From contig JBJECE010000003.1 in NCBI GenBank assembly GCA_051870755.1, forward strand, positions 1 through 64,000: a stretch of DNA of 64,000 nucleotides. The letters run 5' to 3'. Below are positions 1-8,216 of this stretch, piece after piece. The notes under the pieces were generated by a model, which was not told the origin of the DNA, ran no database searches, and saw only the letters and a list, made by a program, of their open reading frames with translations. How positions within the stretch are numbered: the stretch's first letter is position 1; the number at the start of each line of letters is the position of its first letter. Source of the stretch: W0P28-013 sp051870755. GTDB lineage: Bacteria; Bacteroidota; Bacteroidia; Bacteroidales; Paludibacteraceae. Both the position numbers and the translations under genes were made by a program.

Positions 1-66
1 TGAGGGACTGTTTGATTAAATTTAACTTCGTCCCAATTTTAACGGGACACTAATGTATGCAAGAAT

Positions 67-186
67 ATGAAAGCGAAAAGGATTATTAACTGGGTGGTAT
101 GGTTGGTGGTGGCAGTGGCATTGGTTGTAGGTGTGTGCTTGGAGTGGCGGTTGAACGCTGCGGTGGCGTATGTGAAGGCGAAGTGA
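67..186 (+). CDS. possible 39-residue single-TM peptide
   Basis: A short frame from ATG 67 to TGA 184-186 encodes a 39-residue peptide: a basic N-terminus (MKAKR), one hydrophobic segment of about 17 residues rich in Val and Leu, then a short tail. It is more GC-rich than the sequence that follows. No Bacteroidota promoter box is visible in the 66 bases before it, and the window edge cuts off further context. I do not recognise it. It may be a genuine small membrane protein, the end of something upstream, or chance. Confidence 0.25.
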   Translation: MKAKRIINWVVWLVVAVALVVGVCLEWRLNAAVAYVKAK

Positions 187-465
187 GTATTTACATATCT
201 TTCGCTCAAGTACTTGATTCCATTGATTATTATTATGACAAAGCTAGAACGAATATTTATGAAATTCTTCGGAGTCTCGTTTACTCACAAGCCCCATTTC
301 AGCAACCTATTCGATAAATCGAATTTCACGAATGTCAACGATCTCTTTGGATTAAGTGCACCGAATTTATTTATTTTTTTACCGTGTTCAGTTTTTAGTG
401 GATAGTAGTAGTGTTTGTACACAAGAAATCTATTACCAGATCAACCATTATTGTTGTTATAGTTA
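187..465. other. AT-rich non-coding stretch
   Basis: I see no gene, hairpin or promoter I can support here. Open frames are short, lack start-site context and have no recognisable composition. The stretch is clearly more AT-rich than the housekeeping genes to the right. Confidence 0.5.
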
Positions 466-994
466 CTACACGCTTTGCCTCTCATCCTTAATGGATGATT
501 TCACAACTGACGAGATACAATTTGTGGCTAAATGCAACATTTTGTTGATTGGTTTATCTTTGGGCTTATTGTTGAATATTGCATCAATGCCTTGAAAAAC
601 TGTAATGGCGGCATTCGCCTTTGAATACTTCTCATTGTTAGGATCTATTGTCTTACAGCATACAAGCAGATCCGCAGTCTTTAATTGGCAACCTTGGGCG
701 TTCTGCTATATCCTGCGGAAAAGTATGAGAAAGCCTATATACAACACTGTGAGCGTATGTATAATTGCTATTATAAAATTCGTTCGTACAAAATTTCGCT
801 AAGAGTTTTCATGCAGTTAGCGATAATTAATTTAATATTCTCATCAGAGATGCAATACCAATCATCTCATTCCTATCCCCTATGTGTATGCTCGAGAGAG
901 TAAAAGATGATATTTCTAATCTTAAAACTTCATCGGCTCGTTGCTGATCGAGTACATCAATTGCTTTAAAATATTTATTAAATATCGGCTGCAA
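466..994 (-). pseudogene. frameshifted remnant of an unknown gene
   Basis: Four overlapping minus-strand open frames follow one another in different phases: about 994-827, a middle frame ending at TAA 773-771, one ending at TAA 655-653, and one from about 705 to TAG 468-466. Read across the phase changes they give one coherent, charged, protein-like sequence of roughly 170 residues, with pieces such as KAIDVLDQQRADEVLRLE, MKTLSEILYERI, SHTFPQDIAERPRLP and NNEKYSKANAAITVFQGID. No start codon is clear; a TATCTTTG box lies at 999-992. I do not recognise the family. The pattern fits a decayed accessory gene downstream of mnmE; clustered sequencing errors would look the same. Confidence 0.4.
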
Positions 995-1096
995 AGATAT
1001 AAAATATTATGCAACAGAAAGATAAAACAGAGGCGAAAAATGCCGTGCGGATCGTAATTATTTCAAAATGCGCCTTTTCAATTTGTAAGTAACGGA

Positions 1097-2494
1097 TTAC
1101 TTCCCGATGCAGAACTTGCTGAAAATGTTGCCGAGCACTTCGTCGGTGGTGATTTGGCCGGTGATTTCGCCCAAATAGTTGAGGCATTCGCGCAGGTCTT
1201 GCGACAGAAAATCGCCTGATATTCCGCTGTTTAACCCGTCGATGACACGCAGAATGGCGTCGTGCGCGTGCAGCAGGGCTTCGTAGTGCCGCATGTTGGT
1301 TACGGTAACGTCGTTCTGACCGACCTCCGGCACTTGCGCCGCCGCCGACAATTTTCGGCGTAACGCATCGATATGGAGATGTTCTTTTGCCGAAATACCG
1401 ATGTTCTCAATCTGCATCGCCTCGTATTCGCGCACGATTGCTTGCAAATCCGATGGCGTCACTTGGTCGATTTTGTTGAAAACAACGATTATTTTTTTGC
1501 CGTCGGCTTCGGTTAGAATTTTGTTTATTTGCTGTTTATCAGCGTTTTGAAAGGCTGCTGCGTCAATAACCAACAGCACAATATTGCTCTTGGCAATGGC
1601 ACCAAACGACCGCTCGATGCCCATACGCTCGATGGTGTCGGTGGTTTGGCGAATGCCTGCAGTATCGACAAAACGGAACAGCACACCGTCGATATTGACA
1701 CTCTCTTCGATGATGTCGCGCGTGGTGCCGCTGATGTCGCTCACGATGGCGCGTTCCTCGCCGACCAAGGCATTGAGCAGGGTCGATTTGCCGGCGTTCG
1801 TTTCGCCGACAATGGCCACCGGTATGCCGTTTTTGATGACATTTCCGACACTGAAAGAATCGGCTAATTGCTTGATTTTCAGTTCGATTTCGTTTGCTAA
1901 TTGGTGCAGTTCGCTGCGGTCGGCAAACTCCAACTCTTCGTGGTCGGCAAAGTCGAGTTCCAACTCGATGAGCGATGTGAATTGCAGCAGTTTGTCGCGT
2001 AGTACGGTCAGTTCGCTTGAAAAACCGCCCCGCATTTGGTTCATCGCCAAACGGTGTGCCGCACGGCTTTGCGAGGCAATCAGGTCGGCCACGGCTTCGG
2101 CCTGCGACAAATCCATCTTGCCGTTCAAAAAGGCACGTTGCGTAAACTCGCCGGCAGCAGCCATGCGGCAACCCTGCGCCAACAGCAGTTTCAGAATGGC
2201 CTGTTGAATGTAGAGCGACCCGTGGCACGAAATTTCGACCACATTTTCGCCCGTAAACGAATGTGGCGCACAGAATTTTGTTACCAACACGTCGTCAATC
2301 GGGTCGTCAGCGTTGCCTATTTGCCCGAAACGCACCGTGTTGGCCGGCATCGTCGCCACGGTTACGCCGTCGGTTGCCGCACGGAAAATGTGGTCGCACA
2401 CGCTGAAAGCATCTCGCCCCGAAATCCGAACAACAGCGATGCCGCCGATGCCAGGTGCCGTCGAAACAGCGCAAATGGTTTGGTTGTCGCTCAT
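1097..2494 (-). CDS. mnmE: tRNA modification GTPase MnmE
   Basis: 465 residues, full length. MnmE (TrmE), with MnmG, installs the carboxymethylaminomethyl group on wobble uridine 34 of certain tRNAs in the cytoplasm. Visible: an N-terminal formyl-THF-binding domain starting at the first residues (MSDNQTICAVSTAPG), helical segments, and an inserted G domain with G1 GETNAGKS (230-237), DTAG (277-280) and NKID (340-343). The C-terminal CIGK (462-465) is the hallmark Cys-x-Gly-Lys. The G1 loop has Thr where Pro is usual. It lies 83 bases downstream of the nucleoside phosphorylase on the same strand, so co-transcription is possible. No promoter of its own was seen. Confidence 0.97.
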   Translation of the reverse strand: MSDNQTICAVSTAPGIGGIAVVRISGRDAFSVCDHIFRAATDGVTVATMPANTVRFGQIGNADDPIDDVLVTKFCAPHSFTGENVVEISCHGSLYIQQAILKLLLAQGCRMAAAGEFTQRAFLNGKMDLSQAEAVADLIASQSRAAHRLAMNQMRGGFSSELTVLRDKLLQFTSLIELELDFADHEELEFADRSELHQLANEIELKIKQLADSFSVGNVIKNGIPVAIVGETNAGKSTLLNALVGEERAIVSDISGTTRDIIEESVNIDGVLFRFVDTAGIRQTTDTIERMGIERSFGAIAKSNIVLLVIDAAAFQNADKQQINKILTEADGKKIIVVFNKIDQVTPSDLQAIVREYEAMQIENIGISAKEHLHIDALRRKLSAAAQVPEVGQNDVTVTNMRHYEALLHAHDAILRVIDGLNSGISGDFLSQDLRECLNYLGEITGQITTDEVLGNIFSKFCIGK

Positions 2495-2577
2495 AGTTTA
2501 TACACATCCAAGAACTCCCGATAGTTGTACTGCAGGGAATCCTCGGATGATAAAAAAATAGTGTATGTGTCGTTTGA

Positions 2578-3444
2578 TTAAATGCGTTCGAGCACTTTTT
2601 CAACCAATCCTTCGATTGAGCCGTGGTAGTCTGTATTCATGTTTTTGGCTACACGTCCGGCAATGATGGCGCACACGGTCATGGCCTTGTGTCCCAGCAG
2701 TTTGCCCAAACCGGCTACCATCGATCCTTCCATCTCGAAGTTGGTAATGACGTCGCCTTTGTATTCAAACGACTGAATTTTTTTGTTCAAATCCAAATCG
2801 GCCGGTTCGGCGCGCACATAGCGCCCTTGCGGTCCGTAAAATCCCGGCGCGGCGATGGTGATGCCTTTCACCATATCGAATCCGATGCGTTCCACCAACT
2901 CTTCGTTGGCTTTTACGCAGTAGGGTTGTGCCAAACGCGGATTCCAATTGACATGCTTGCAGAACGCCGCCTCCATATCCAAATCCATCAGGCCGTCGGG
3001 CGTTTTATAATAGTTCAACACGCCATCGAATCCCATCGAATATTTCGATACAACGTATGTGCCGACGGGCGAAATCTCTTGCAGTCCGCCCGATGTACCG
3101 ATGCGCACCAATGTCAGTGTGGTGTGCTCGGGTTTGACGGTGCGTGTGGCAAAATCGACGTTGACCAATGCGTCCAATTCGGTCAGCACAATGTCGATGT
3201 TGTCCGGTCCGATGCCGTGCGATACGGCCGAAATGCGTTTGCCTTTGTACATGCCCGTCATCGTGTGAAATTCACGACTCGAAATGTCGCACTCGACGCT
3301 GTCGAAATGGCTCGCAATCATCGATACGCGTTCGGGGTCGCCACACAAAATGATGGTGGTGGCAATCTGTTCGGGCTTGACGTGCAGGTGAAAAATGCTG
3401 CCGTCGCCGTTGATAATCAGTTCTGAAGGTGGAATAACTCTCAT
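2578..3444 (-). CDS. nucleoside (uridine-type) phosphorylase
   Basis: 288 residues. The family cleaves nucleosides with phosphate to free base and ribose-1-phosphate in the salvage pathway. Signatures of the PNP/UDP phosphorylase fold are clear: a phosphate-binding ILCGDPERV near residues 32-41, the central LVRIGTSGGLQ, and a late NFEMEGSMV matching the substrate-binding Met-Glu of this family. The length is longer than E. coli Udp (253) and fits the form common in Bacteroidota. Its promoter lies within the 3' end of trmN6. Uridine is the likely substrate, but base preference cannot be read from sequence alone. Confidence 0.88.
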   Translation of the reverse strand: MRVIPPSELIINGDGSIFHLHVKPEQIATTIILCGDPERVSMIASHFDSVECDISSREFHTMTGMYKGKRISAVSHGIGPDNIDIVLTELDALVNVDFATRTVKPEHTTLTLVRIGTSGGLQEISPVGTYVVSKYSMGFDGVLNYYKTPDGLMDLDMEAAFCKHVNWNPRLAQPYCVKANEELVERIGFDMVKGITIAAPGFYGPQGRYVRAEPADLDLNKKIQSFEYKGDVITNFEMEGSMVAGLGKLLGHKAMTVCAIIAGRVAKNMNTDYHGSIEGLVEKVLERI

Positions 3445-3492
3445 AGGTATAAAATTTAAAGGTTAATTGTGTTGGTTACCAATTAGAAAAAA

Positions 3493-3523
3493 CAAAGTTA
3501 CAAAGAAAATTTTGAATGTCAAA
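3493..3523 (-). promoter_or_regulatory. promoter for the nucleoside phosphorylase
   Basis: Minus-strand TTTG (3523-3520), 19 bases, TAACTTTG (3500-3493). The expected start near 3486 leaves a leader of about 40 bases. The -33 box overlaps the last codons of trmN6. Confidence 0.75.
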
Positions 3524-4226
3524 ATTTTAGGTAAAAATTTTTTGTTAAATCGCGATAGGCAGGCGAATAACAATGTCGCGCCAACTCGATGACGAGGCTC
3601 TCTTCGCGCAGCGTGCGTGGATGTTTTTCGAATTCCATCAAACGTCGTTTTTCTGCGCTCGATGGTGTCGGCAGCAGGTGTGTGAGCCGTGTCAGATGCA
3701 ACTGTTGCGTGGCCGCTAATTCGCTGAACGACAGGGCTTCGCGGCAGGGTAGAATGACGCTGAAACGGCCGTTGTCGGCCAACAGTCGCCGCACGGTCGT
3801 TAATAACGTGTCGAACGGCAAGGTGTCGTTGTGGCGCGCTATGGTGCGTTGCGTGTCGGGACATTTCAGCGCATCGACGAAGTAGGGCGGATTGCAGACG
3901 ATGGTGTCGTAGGTGGTGCCGTCGGGTGCCGCAAATGTGCGTGCGTCGGCTTGCCACATACGGATGCGCCCGCCGAAAGGTGATGCGGCACAATTCTCGT
4001 GCGCTTGTTGTACAGCGTCGGCATCTATGTCGATGGCGTCGATGCGGGCTTGTGGGTTACGTTGGGCAACCATCAGCGCTATCAGTCCGGTACCTGTGCC
4101 GATGTCGAGTATGTGGCGTGCGCCGTCGATAGTACACCATGCGCCCAGCAGCACGCCGTCGGTGCCTACTTTCATGGCGCAATGGTCTTGGTCGATGTCG
4201 AACTGTTTGAACGAGAAACGTGTCAT
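3519..4226 (-). CDS. trmN6: tRNA1(Val) adenine-37 N6-methyltransferase
   Basis: 235 residues. A class I SAM-dependent methyltransferase of the YfiC/TrmN6 family, which methylates A37 of tRNA-Val. SAM-binding motif I is DIGTGTGLIA (41-50), and the N6-adenine catalytic motif is NPPYF (112-116). The N-terminal FKQFDIDQDHCAMKVGTDG is typical of this family and precedes the Rossmann core. It starts 12 bases after the def stop codon, so the two are very likely co-transcribed. The closest alternative would be a generic RsmC/HemK-like enzyme, but the N-terminus favours TrmN6. Confidence 0.9.
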   Translation of the reverse strand: MTRFSFKQFDIDQDHCAMKVGTDGVLLGAWCTIDGARHILDIGTGTGLIALMVAQRNPQARIDAIDIDADAVQQAHENCAASPFGGRIRMWQADARTFAAPDGTTYDTIVCNPPYFVDALKCPDTQRTIARHNDTLPFDTLLTTVRRLLADNGRFSVILPCREALSFSELAATQQLHLTRLTHLLPTPSSAEKRRLMEFEKHPRTLREESLVIELARHCYSPAYRDLTKNFYLKF

Positions 4227-4238
4227 CGACGGTCGGGG

Positions 4239-4787
4239 TTATCGCTTGGTTTTGTACGAACAGCGCGCTTTGCCTTTGGCAATGTTTGTGAGTTTGCCTT
4301 TGATGAGTTGGCGACGGATGGGCGAAATGCGGTCGGTGAAAACGTGGCCTTCCAAATGGTCGTACTCGTGTTGCATGACGCGCGCCAAATAGCCTTCGAC
4401 GACTTCGTCGTGTGCCTGCCACTGCTCGTCGAAATAGGTGATGTGAATGCGGTTTTTGCGGGTTACGTTTTCGTGTACGCCGGGCAGGCTCAGGCAGCCT
4501 TCTTCCGCCGTAACATCGTCGCCATCGGCTTCGAGTATTTGCGGGTTGATGAGCGTCAGTTTGCTGTCGGCCAATTCGGGAAAGTCGTCGGCCAGCGGCG
4601 ATGCATCGATGACGATGACGCGAATGCTCAAGCCTATTTGCGGCGCAGCCAACCCTATGCCGTCCGATTTGTACATGGTTTCGAACATGTCGTTGATCAG
4701 TGTTTGCAAATCGGGATAATCGTTTGGTATCGGTTCGGCCGTTTTGCGTAGAACCGGTTGCCCGTATAAGTACATCGGTAAAATCAT
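4239..4787 (-). CDS. def: peptide deformylase
   Basis: 182 residues. Removes the formyl group from the N-terminal Met of new proteins; a metalloenzyme. All three family motifs are present: GIGLAAPQ (43-50), EGCLS (96-100) with the metal-ligand Cys, and QHEYDHLEG (139-147) with the HExxH-type ligands (HEYDH). The frame stays open further upstream, but that part overlaps the tRNA-Pro region and lies beyond the promoter, so ATG 4787 (MILPMYLYG) is chosen; it matches the usual start of the family. First gene of a def-trmN6 unit. Confidence 0.96.
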   Translation of the reverse strand: MILPMYLYGQPVLRKTAEPIPNDYPDLQTLINDMFETMYKSDGIGLAAPQIGLSIRVIVIDASPLADDFPELADSKLTLINPQILEADGDDVTAEEGCLSLPGVHENVTRKNRIHITYFDEQWQAHDEVVEGYLARVMQHEYDHLEGHVFTDRISPIRRQLIKGKLTNIAKGKARCSYKTKR

Positions 4788-4821
4788 AATCGTTCTGGTT
4801 TGTTCGACAAAAAAATGTATG

Positions 4822-4852
4822 CAAAAGTACAAAATAACTTTCAAATGACCAA
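4822..4852 (-). promoter_or_regulatory. promoter for def
   Basis: Minus-strand TTGG (4852-4849), 19 bases, TACTTTTG (4829-4822). It lies 35 bases before the chosen def start and supports that start. Confidence 0.65.
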
Positions 4853-4887
4853 TTTTTTTGTCAATAACGAAAAAAACCGGGTTGCAA

Positions 4888-4919
4888 TTTGCATATCCCA
4901 AAAAATAATAGTAATTTTG
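4888..4919 (+). promoter_or_regulatory. promoter for tRNA-Pro
   Basis: TTTG (4888-4891), 20 bases, TAATTTTG (4912-4919). The tRNA begins 12 bases downstream. Confidence 0.8.
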
Positions 4920-4930
4920 CACCGCAAAAT

Positions 4931-5003
4931 CGGGGTGTAGCACAGTTGGTAGTGTACCTGGTTTGGGACCAGGTGGTCGCACGTTCGAGTCGTGTCACCC
5001 CGA
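4931..5003 (+). tRNA. tRNA-Pro (anticodon TGG)
   Basis: A complete 73-base cloverleaf. The acceptor arms CGGGGTG and CACCCCG pair fully, the anticodon stem is CCTGG/CCAGG, and the seven-base loop TTTGGGA carries TGG at 4964-4966. The T arm contains TTCGAGT. The discriminator base is A (5003); CCA is not encoded. Its own promoter lies just upstream. Confidence 0.96.
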
Positions 5004-5130
5004 CGCTTTGTGAAGAGTGTAACAAGAATTGTTGCACTCTTTTTTTTGTTAATGCTCCCTCTGTTTTTACCAATAAAAAACATATTTGCTTTTTGAAATA
5101 CTGTATTTGCCGGAAAATTTAATCATAAAA

Positions 5131-5272
5131 AACAAAAAAATGAGAGGGGAAACCCCTCTCAATAAGCACACTCACCGTAGTGGCTGCTTTCACGAACTTA
5201 ATCGGTTGTTACGATGTGACCCGTGCAAAGGTCATCAAAGCAAATGGATAGGAAACTTGCACATTTCAAATC
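5131..5272 (-). ncRNA. small RNA, candidate SRP (4.5S-type) RNA
   Basis: An independent minus-strand unit of about 140 bases with its own promoter (5308-5278) and a strong terminator (5160-5134), containing no credible ORF. Near the middle, AAGCAGCCA (5189-5181) matches the conserved loop side of bacterial SRP RNA (GGAAGCAGCC in E. coli). It is flanked by arms that pair (ATCGTA at 5215-5210 with TACGGT at 5179-5174), as expected of the rod-like SRP helix. The apical bases TTCGTGAA differ from the E. coli GGAA tetraloop, so the identity is inferred. The main alternative is another small RNA. Confidence 0.5.
5134..5160 (-). terminator. terminator of the small RNA
   Basis: A perfect 8-bp stem GAGAGGGG/CCCCTCTC with a 3-base loop (5160-5142), followed on the minus strand by A and then seven T. 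Confidence 0.9.
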
Positions 5273-5277
5273 CACTG

Positions 5278-5308
5278 CAAAGTTACAACACATTTTTTTA
5301 ACACGCAA
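5278..5308 (-). promoter_or_regulatory. promoter of the small RNA
   Basis: Minus-strand TTG (5308-5306), 20 bases, TAACTTTG (5285-5278). Predicted start near 5271. Confidence 0.7.
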
Positions 5309-5368
5309 GTTTTTTTCAATAAAAAGAAACGACAACTCTCTAATTGTTAGATTGTTGTCGTCTTGTTG

Positions 5369-5442
5369 TGATTCCGGCGGGATTCAAACCCACAACCCCC
5401 ACATCCGTAGTGTGGTACTCTATTCAGTTGAGCTACGGAACC
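5369..5442 (-). tRNA. tRNA-Arg (anticodon ACG)
   Basis: A 74-base cloverleaf on the minus strand. Acceptor arms GGTTCCG/CGGAATC pair with one G-T, and the anticodon stem is CCACA/TGTGG. The loop CTACGGA has ACG at 5408-5406, and the T loop is TTTGAAT. The discriminator is A; CCA is not encoded. The A34 of ACG is normally deaminated to inosine (family knowledge). Confidence 0.96.
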
Positions 5443-5467
5443 GACATCCGTATCGGATTTGCGACTG

Positions 5468-5499
5468 CAAAGTTACGACTTTTTTGTGTTGCGACCAAA
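5468..5499 (-). promoter_or_regulatory. promoter for tRNA-Arg
   Basis: Minus-strand TTTG (5499-5496), 20 bases, TAACTTTG (5475-5468), about 25 bases before the tRNA. Confidence 0.8.
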
Positions 5500-5548
5500 T
5501 AAAAACGCATTTTTTTTTGAAAAAAATACGTTTTTATGATAAATGCCT

Positions 5549-5716
5549 TTATTTCAGGTATTTAGAAATGAGCAGGTGCGCCACAATGCCGACACATATC
5601 AGCCCTAAACCCACTGCTAAATAGACGTTTTCCCGAAATGCAAAGTAGTGCAGCGCCAATACGACAACACCTAAAAGCAGAATAATGATACCTAAATATT
5701 GCAATAAAGTTTTCAT
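5549..5716 (-). CDS. 55-residue two-TM membrane protein
   Basis: ATG 5716 to TAA 5551-5549. The peptide starts MKTLLQYLGIIILLLG and ends LLISKYLK. It has two hydrophobic helices, about residues 6-26 and 32-51, separated by a short polar turn (FRENV). A good Bacteroidota promoter lies 45 bases upstream, which supports expression. Small proteins of this type, often near mutS2, occur widely in Bacteroidales (recollection, not searched). Function is unknown. The minus-strand neighbour upstream is mutS2. Confidence 0.7.
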   Translation of the reverse strand: MKTLLQYLGIIILLLGVVVLALHYFAFRENVYLAVGLGLICVGIVAHLLISKYLK

Positions 5717-5759
5717 AAGTGGTTATTTGTTTATGATTAAAGTACGTTTTTACAATCGG

Positions 5760-5791
5760 CAAAGGTAGCAAAAAAAAGTGTCAGAAACAAA
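5760..5791 (-). promoter_or_regulatory. promoter for the small membrane protein
   Basis: Minus-strand TTTG (5791-5788), 20 bases, TACCTTTG (5767-5760). Confidence 0.75.
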
Positions 5792-5802
5792 TTTTTCGGA
5801 AA

Positions 5803-8172
5803 TTATTTCATTTCGACGACGGTAATGCCTGCGCCGCCGAGTTGTACATGCTCGTCGTGATACGCTTTGACGGCCGATGCGTTGTGCAGATAGTCGCGTA
5901 TGGCTTGCCGCAGCGCGCCTGTGCCTGTGCCGTGGAGTATGCGTACGGTGTTGCAGGCGAGCATTTCGGCATCGTCGATGAAGTACATGACGGCTGTCAG
6001 TGCCTCGTCGATGTGCATGCCGCGTACATCGATTTCGGACTTGAACGCCAAACGGCGTTGGTGCATGGTGTCGATGGTGGTGTTGGCCGGCGCGGCGGTG
6101 CGTGCGCGGTGCGTGTATGCTTCTAATTTGGTGCGTGCAACGGTCGATTTTATTTGCCCGAAGGCGACGATGGCGGTTTTGTTGTCGAAACTGATGACTT
6201 GGCCGGCAACGTTTTGCCCTTTGATGGCTACGGTGTCGCCAACTTTGAGTGGCAACATGGTGGGCTTGGCATCGTCGTGGTCGGCAGTGGTGGCCGTTGT
6301 TGCGCGAAATTGCTCGAGTTCGCGACGGGCGGTGCGGGTTATTTGCTTGTCGGCTTGCGCTTCTTTGATGGTGCGTATGGTGCGTTCTATTTGTGCGTTG
6401 GCCTGTTCGATGAGTTCGCCGGCTTGTGCTTTGGCGGTGCGCAACATCTCTTTTTGCTTGTGTTTCAGGTCGTTGATGCTTTGTTCGTATTGTTGCCGCA
6501 GGGCATCGACTTGTTTCTCTTTTTCGCGTATTCGCTGACGTTTGTTTTCCCAATAGCGTTTGTCGCGGGCGGCGTCTTGCAGATTTTTGTCGTAGTCGAT
6601 GTGTTCGGTGCCTATTTTTTGTGCGGCCGATTGTATCAGGTCGTTTGGCAGACCGATTTGTCGGGCTATTTCGATGGCGAACGAACTGCCCGGTTGCCCG
6701 ATTTGCAAACAAAAGAGCGGTTGCAGCCGATGGCGGTCGTAGAGCATAGCGCCGTTGACGATGCCGTCGGTGTTGGCTGCAAAGTGTTTCAGGTTGGTGT
6801 AGTGTGTGGTGATGAGCCCGAATGTGCCGCAAGTGTTGAATTTTTCGAGCATGGCTTCGGCCAGTGCGCCGCCAATTTGCGGTTCGGTGCCGGTGCCAAA
6901 TTCATCGACCAGCAACAGCGATTTTTCGTTGCAGTGGCGCAAGCACATTTTCATGTTCAAAAGGTGTGAACTGTAGGTCGATAGGTCGTTTTCGATGCTT
7001 TGCTCGTCGCCGATGTCGATAAAAATACTCTCGAATATGCCGGCTTCGCTGCGTTCGCCGAGTGGAATTGGCAGGCCGCATTGCAGCATGTATTGTAGCA
7101 ATCCGGCAGTTTTCAGACAGACGGATTTGCCGCCGGCGTTGGGGCCCGATATGAGCAGTATGCGTTGCTGTCGGGTCAGCCGAATGTTGAGTGGCACGAT
7201 TGTTTTGCCTTGTTTGGTCAACGATAATTCGAGCAGCGGATGCCGCGCGTCGTACCAATGTATGTGTGCTTCGTTTTTCAGATGCGGTTTGATGGCTTTG
7301 GTGCGTTGGGCAAATTTTGCTTTGGCTTGCAGGGCATCGATTTGCGCCATACGCTGTGTCGATGCGAGCAGTTCGGGATAACGCGGTCGCACCATGTCGG
7401 TGAATTGCAGCAAGATGCGTCGGATTTCATGTTGCTCGGCGCTTTCCAATTCGCGTAGCCGGTTGTTGGCTTCGACTACGGCGCCGGGTTCGATGTATGC
7501 GGTTTTGCCGGTAGCCGATTCGTCGTGTACGATACCTCCGATGCGGCGTTTGTGCATCGCCGGCACGGGAATGACCACGCGGCCGTCGCGCATGGTGGGC
7601 GAGGCATCTTTTTCGACTATGCCGTCGGCTTGCGCCTGATGCAGAATGGTGTGCAGTGTGCGCGATATGCGCAGTTGAGCGCTGTGTATGTCGTGCCGGA
7701 TTTGTGCTAATGCGGGCGAGGCGCTGTCCTTGATGTTGCCAAATTTATCGAGCAGATTGTCTATTTGACATAAAATGTCGGGAAAAAGCACCAATTCGCC
7801 GGCTGCATGGTGTAGTGTTGGGAAGCGTTGCGTGTCGATTTTGTCCAAAAAATCGGCAATTTGTTGCATTTGTCGGCAGTTGTTGCGTATTTTGTCGATG
7901 TCGGACACCTCCAAAAACGTGCCTTCGATGCGTGTGCGTGTACACATCGGGCGCAAGTCGGTCGTTTCGCCTATCGGCAACGTGTCGCCATCGTTGAGTA
8001 GGCGTGTTGCCTCGTCGATGGGTGTCAGTTGTGCAACGATGGCGTCGAAATCGCATGTGAAAGCAACCCGATCAATTTCCTCTTGTGCTAATGTGCTGAT
8101 GCAGTGGCTTTTGAGTAATTGACGGATTTTGTCGAAACCTATTTTCTCTTCTATGTCGCGTGGGTAGAGCAT
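5803..8172 (-). CDS. mutS2: MutS2 family ATPase/endonuclease
   Basis: 789 residues, normal for MutS2. The family binds branched DNA and suppresses recombination; in some bacteria it also rescues collided ribosomes. Order of parts: N-terminal core and clamp helices, ATPase with Walker A GPNAGGKS (343-350) and a later DEFGTGTEP, a long charged coiled coil with many Gln/Glu/Lys, a KOW-like segment (LKVGDTVAIKGQNVAGQV), and a C-terminal Smr nuclease domain (DVRGMHIDEA, HGTGTGALRQAI). The Smr domain carries the DxRG and HGxGxG motifs. It follows asnS on the same strand, with a perfect hairpin in the 44-base gap. Confidence 0.96.
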   Translation of the reverse strand: MLYPRDIEEKIGFDKIRQLLKSHCISTLAQEEIDRVAFTCDFDAIVAQLTPIDEATRLLNDGDTLPIGETTDLRPMCTRTRIEGTFLEVSDIDKIRNNCRQMQQIADFLDKIDTQRFPTLHHAAGELVLFPDILCQIDNLLDKFGNIKDSASPALAQIRHDIHSAQLRISRTLHTILHQAQADGIVEKDASPTMRDGRVVIPVPAMHKRRIGGIVHDESATGKTAYIEPGAVVEANNRLRELESAEQHEIRRILLQFTDMVRPRYPELLASTQRMAQIDALQAKAKFAQRTKAIKPHLKNEAHIHWYDARHPLLELSLTKQGKTIVPLNIRLTRQQRILLISGPNAGGKSVCLKTAGLLQYMLQCGLPIPLGERSEAGIFESIFIDIGDEQSIENDLSTYSSHLLNMKMCLRHCNEKSLLLVDEFGTGTEPQIGGALAEAMLEKFNTCGTFGLITTHYTNLKHFAANTDGIVNGAMLYDRHRLQPLFCLQIGQPGSSFAIEIARQIGLPNDLIQSAAQKIGTEHIDYDKNLQDAARDKRYWENKRQRIREKEKQVDALRQQYEQSINDLKHKQKEMLRTAKAQAGELIEQANAQIERTIRTIKEAQADKQITRTARRELEQFRATTATTADHDDAKPTMLPLKVGDTVAIKGQNVAGQVISFDNKTAIVAFGQIKSTVARTKLEAYTHRARTAAPANTTIDTMHQRRLAFKSEIDVRGMHIDEALTAVMYFIDDAEMLACNTVRILHGTGTGALRQAIRDYLHNASAVKAYHDEHVQLGGAGITVVEMK

Positions 8173-8179
8173 GAAAAGC

Positions 8180-8204
8180 AGAGATGCGGCCGCGCCGCAT
8201 CTCT
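8180..8204 (-). terminator. hairpin between asnS and mutS2
   Basis: A perfect 11-bp GC-rich stem (AGAGATGCGGC with its complement) and a 3-base loop. On the minus strand it is followed by GCTTTTC and then directly by the mutS2 ATG. The T run is short. It probably terminates part of asnS transcription, and it may also affect mutS2 initiation because it sits 7 bases before the start. Confidence 0.6.
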
Positions 8205-8216
8205 TTCAGTGTTATG

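Noticed and set aside
4788..4982. N-terminal extension of def
   Set aside because: It would run through the def promoter and into the complement of tRNA-Pro; the family starts at ATG 4787.
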